64,000 bases of DNA, taken from the NCBI RefSeq assembly GCF_900113035.1, contig NZ_FONX01000012.1, forward strand, positions 1 through 64,000, in the 5' to 3' direction. Every line of letters begins with the position of its first letter. Position 1 is the stretch's first letter. The notes below the pieces were generated by a model, which saw nothing but the letters and a program-made list of their open reading frames with translations, had not been told where the DNA came from and ran no database searches. Source of the DNA: Paracidovorax wautersii. Its GTDB lineage: Bacteria > Pseudomonadota > Gammaproteobacteria > Burkholderiales > Burkholderiaceae_C. Of this stretch, positions 63,040-64,000 are shown one piece after another. A program made the position numbers and the translations under genes.

Positions 63040-63894
63040 TCAGGTGTAGCGCTTGGCGCGCAGGTTGTCCTTCATCTGCTGCAGCACGGGCTGCAGCGGC
63101 TCGCCGATGCGCAGGGCCACGCAGGTGGCCAGCACGTCGATGATGAGCAGGTGCATCAGGCGCGAGACCATGGGGCTGTAGCGGTCGTAGCCTTCGGGGT
63201 GGTCCGCCGCCAGGTGGATGTGGCAGGCGCTCGCCAGGGGCGAACCGCTGGCGGTGATGGCCACGGTGGTCGCGCCGTTCCGGCGGGCGATGTCGGCGGC
63301 GTCCATCAGGTCGCGCGTGCGGCCCGAGTTGGAGACGATGAGCAGGCAGTCGCCCGGGCCGAGCAGGGTGGCGCTCATCACCTGCATGTGGCCGTCGCTG
63401 GTGCTCAGGCTGGTGATGCCCAGGCGGAAGAGCTTGTGCTGCGCGTCCTGCGCCACGATGCCGGAGTTGCCGGCGCCGTAGATCTCGATGCGGTGGCCGG
63501 TCTTCCAGGTGCCGGCGATGGCCTCGACCGCGCGCTCGATGGCGCCGGTGCTGGCTGCGTTGCGGTACTGCAGGAAGGCGGCCACGGCGTTGTCCACCAC
63601 CTTCACCAGCACGTCGCCGGTCTTGTCGTCGGCGTCCACGCTGCGGTGGATGAAGGGCACGCCTTCGCTCACGCTGCCGGCGAGCTTGAGCTTGAAGTCG
63701 GCCAGCCCGTCGTAGCCCATGCTGCGGCAAAAGCGCACCACGGTGGGCTTGCTGACGCCCGCGCGTGCGGCGAGCTCGCGCACCGGCAGGCGCGCGAAGG
63801 CGCGCGCGTCCTGCAGCACGAGGGCGGCCACGCGCTGCTCGGCCGGGGCCAGCGAGGGCAGGGAGGCGGTGATGCGTTCCAGCATGTCAGCCAT
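63040..63894 (-). CDS. hexR: RpiR/HexR-family transcriptional regulator
   Basis: 284 codons. N-terminal RpiR helix-turn-helix (VRELAARAGVSKPTVVRFCRSMGYDGLADFKLKLAG, about 38-73) and C-terminal SIS sugar-phosphate domain with IYGAGNSGIVAQDAQHKLFRLG and IVSNSGRTRDL. HexR represses central carbohydrate genes and responds to KDPG in Pseudomonas. The likely zwf end just upstream on the same strand supports hexR. Confidence 0.9.
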   Translation of the reverse strand: MADMLERITASLPSLAPAEQRVAALVLQDARAFARLPVRELAARAGVSKPTVVRFCRSMGYDGLADFKLKLAGSVSEGVPFIHRSVDADDKTGDVLVKVVDNAVAAFLQYRNAASTGAIERAVEAIAGTWKTGHRIEIYGAGNSGIVAQDAQHKLFRLGITSLSTSDGHMQVMSATLLGPGDCLLIVSNSGRTRDLMDAADIARRNGATTVAITASGSPLASACHIHLAADHPEGYDRYSPMVSRLMHLLIIDVLATCVALRIGEPLQPVLQQMKDNLRAKRYT

Positions 63895-63961
63895 CCTGCT
63901 TCACGCGGTGCAGCGGCGCGCAGGGCGCGGGCGGAACCAGGCGCGCAAAGGGCTTGCGCAT
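63887..63961 (-). CDS. Possible 24-residue ORF between zwf-like end and hexR
   Basis: ATG at 63961 overlaps the upstream stop (TGATG) and reads MRKPFARLVPPAPCAPLHRV..., ending in a TGA that overlaps the first codons of hexR. Overlaps at both ends are typical of translational coupling. The peptide is basic and Pro-rich and not recognised. May be chance. Confidence 0.25.
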   Translation of the reverse strand: MRKPFARLVPPAPCAPLHRVKQDG

Positions 63962-64000
63962 CAGGATTCCTCGATCCAGCTGTGGCCTTCGCGCGCCACC
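63961..64000 (-). CDS. zwf: Partial gene, C-terminus, probably glucose-6-phosphate dehydrogenase
   Basis: Only the last 12 codons and stop lie in the window: ...VAREGHSWIEES. The (R/D)G.xW pattern near the end resembles Zwf C-termini, and zwf commonly neighbours hexR. This is a guess from 12 residues and context. The gene continues beyond the right edge. Confidence 0.4.
   Translation of the reverse strand, partial: VAREGHSWIEES

Overview
The window looks like chromosome of a high-GC betaproteobacterium of the family Comamonadaceae, most likely an Acidovorax/Paracidovorax-type organism. This is inferred from coding style, the Burkholderiales gene order hemL-thiD-rubredoxin-pilG/H/I/J-chpA, beta-proteobacterial trimeric porins, coq7, and two dispersed repeat families that I associate with this family. 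No database was searched. No rRNA, tRNA or CRISPR array was recognised.

Region by region. (1) 1-3.4 kb is accessory DNA. A complete IS3-family element begins exactly at base 1. It is followed by the last 35 codons of a gene whose upstream part is absent, apparently cut by the IS, and then by a lower-GC orphan gene of 584 codons. (2) 3.6-7.0 kb: a YihG-type acyltransferase, hemL and a thiD homologue on the minus strand, and a short GTG-initiated rubredoxin on the plus strand. (3) 7.1-16.8 kb: the type IV pilus chemosensory operon pilG-pilH-pilI-pilJ-chpA/pilL, which controls twitching. (4) 16.9-23.2 kb: photolyase on the minus strand, then yqgE-ruvX-pyrR-pyrB-pyrC'-plsC on the plus strand. The pyrC homologue has lost its HxH metal site. 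(5) 23.3-27.5 kb: ABC ATPase and permease of iron (FbpBC) type, a 268-bp palindromic mobile repeat, and a luciferase-like oxidoreductase. (6) 27.6-32.8 kb: two large lipoproteins on the minus strand flanking a plus-strand LuxR-type regulator. (7) 33-43.6 kb: a type II secretion cluster, gspG-H-I-J-K-L-M-N-D-E on the minus strand with gspC divergent. gspF is absent, GspE lacks its usual cysteine zinc motif, and GspJ begins inside a dispersed repeat. (8) 43.5-48 kb: cobC, cobS, ilvA with an attenuator-like leader, an OsmC protein and coq7. (9) 48.3-50.8 kb: two porins, each followed by a strong terminator. (10) 50.9-59.8 kb: a dipeptide/oligopeptide ABC operon (B, M20 amidohydrolase, binding protein, C, D, F) split by a reverse-strand Tat-type aminotransferase and preceded by a perfect sigma-54 promoter sequence. 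(11) 59.9-64 kb: DoxX, a lipoprotein 5'-nucleotidase, a second copy of the 268-bp mobile repeat, and hexR next to the end of what is probably zwf.

Three repeat systems run through the window. R1 is a two-hairpin intergenic repeat with at least five copies and compensating base changes. R2 is a repeat of roughly 120 bp with three copies, one of which is inside the start of gspJ. The third is a 268-bp MITE-like element with 18-bp terminal inverted repeats and 3-bp TNA target duplications. One full copy and one solo end of this element sit exactly at stop codons. The most promising undescribed items are this stop-codon-associated MITE, the IS-truncated two-gene accessory locus at the left end, and the twin-lipoprotein/LuxR locus.
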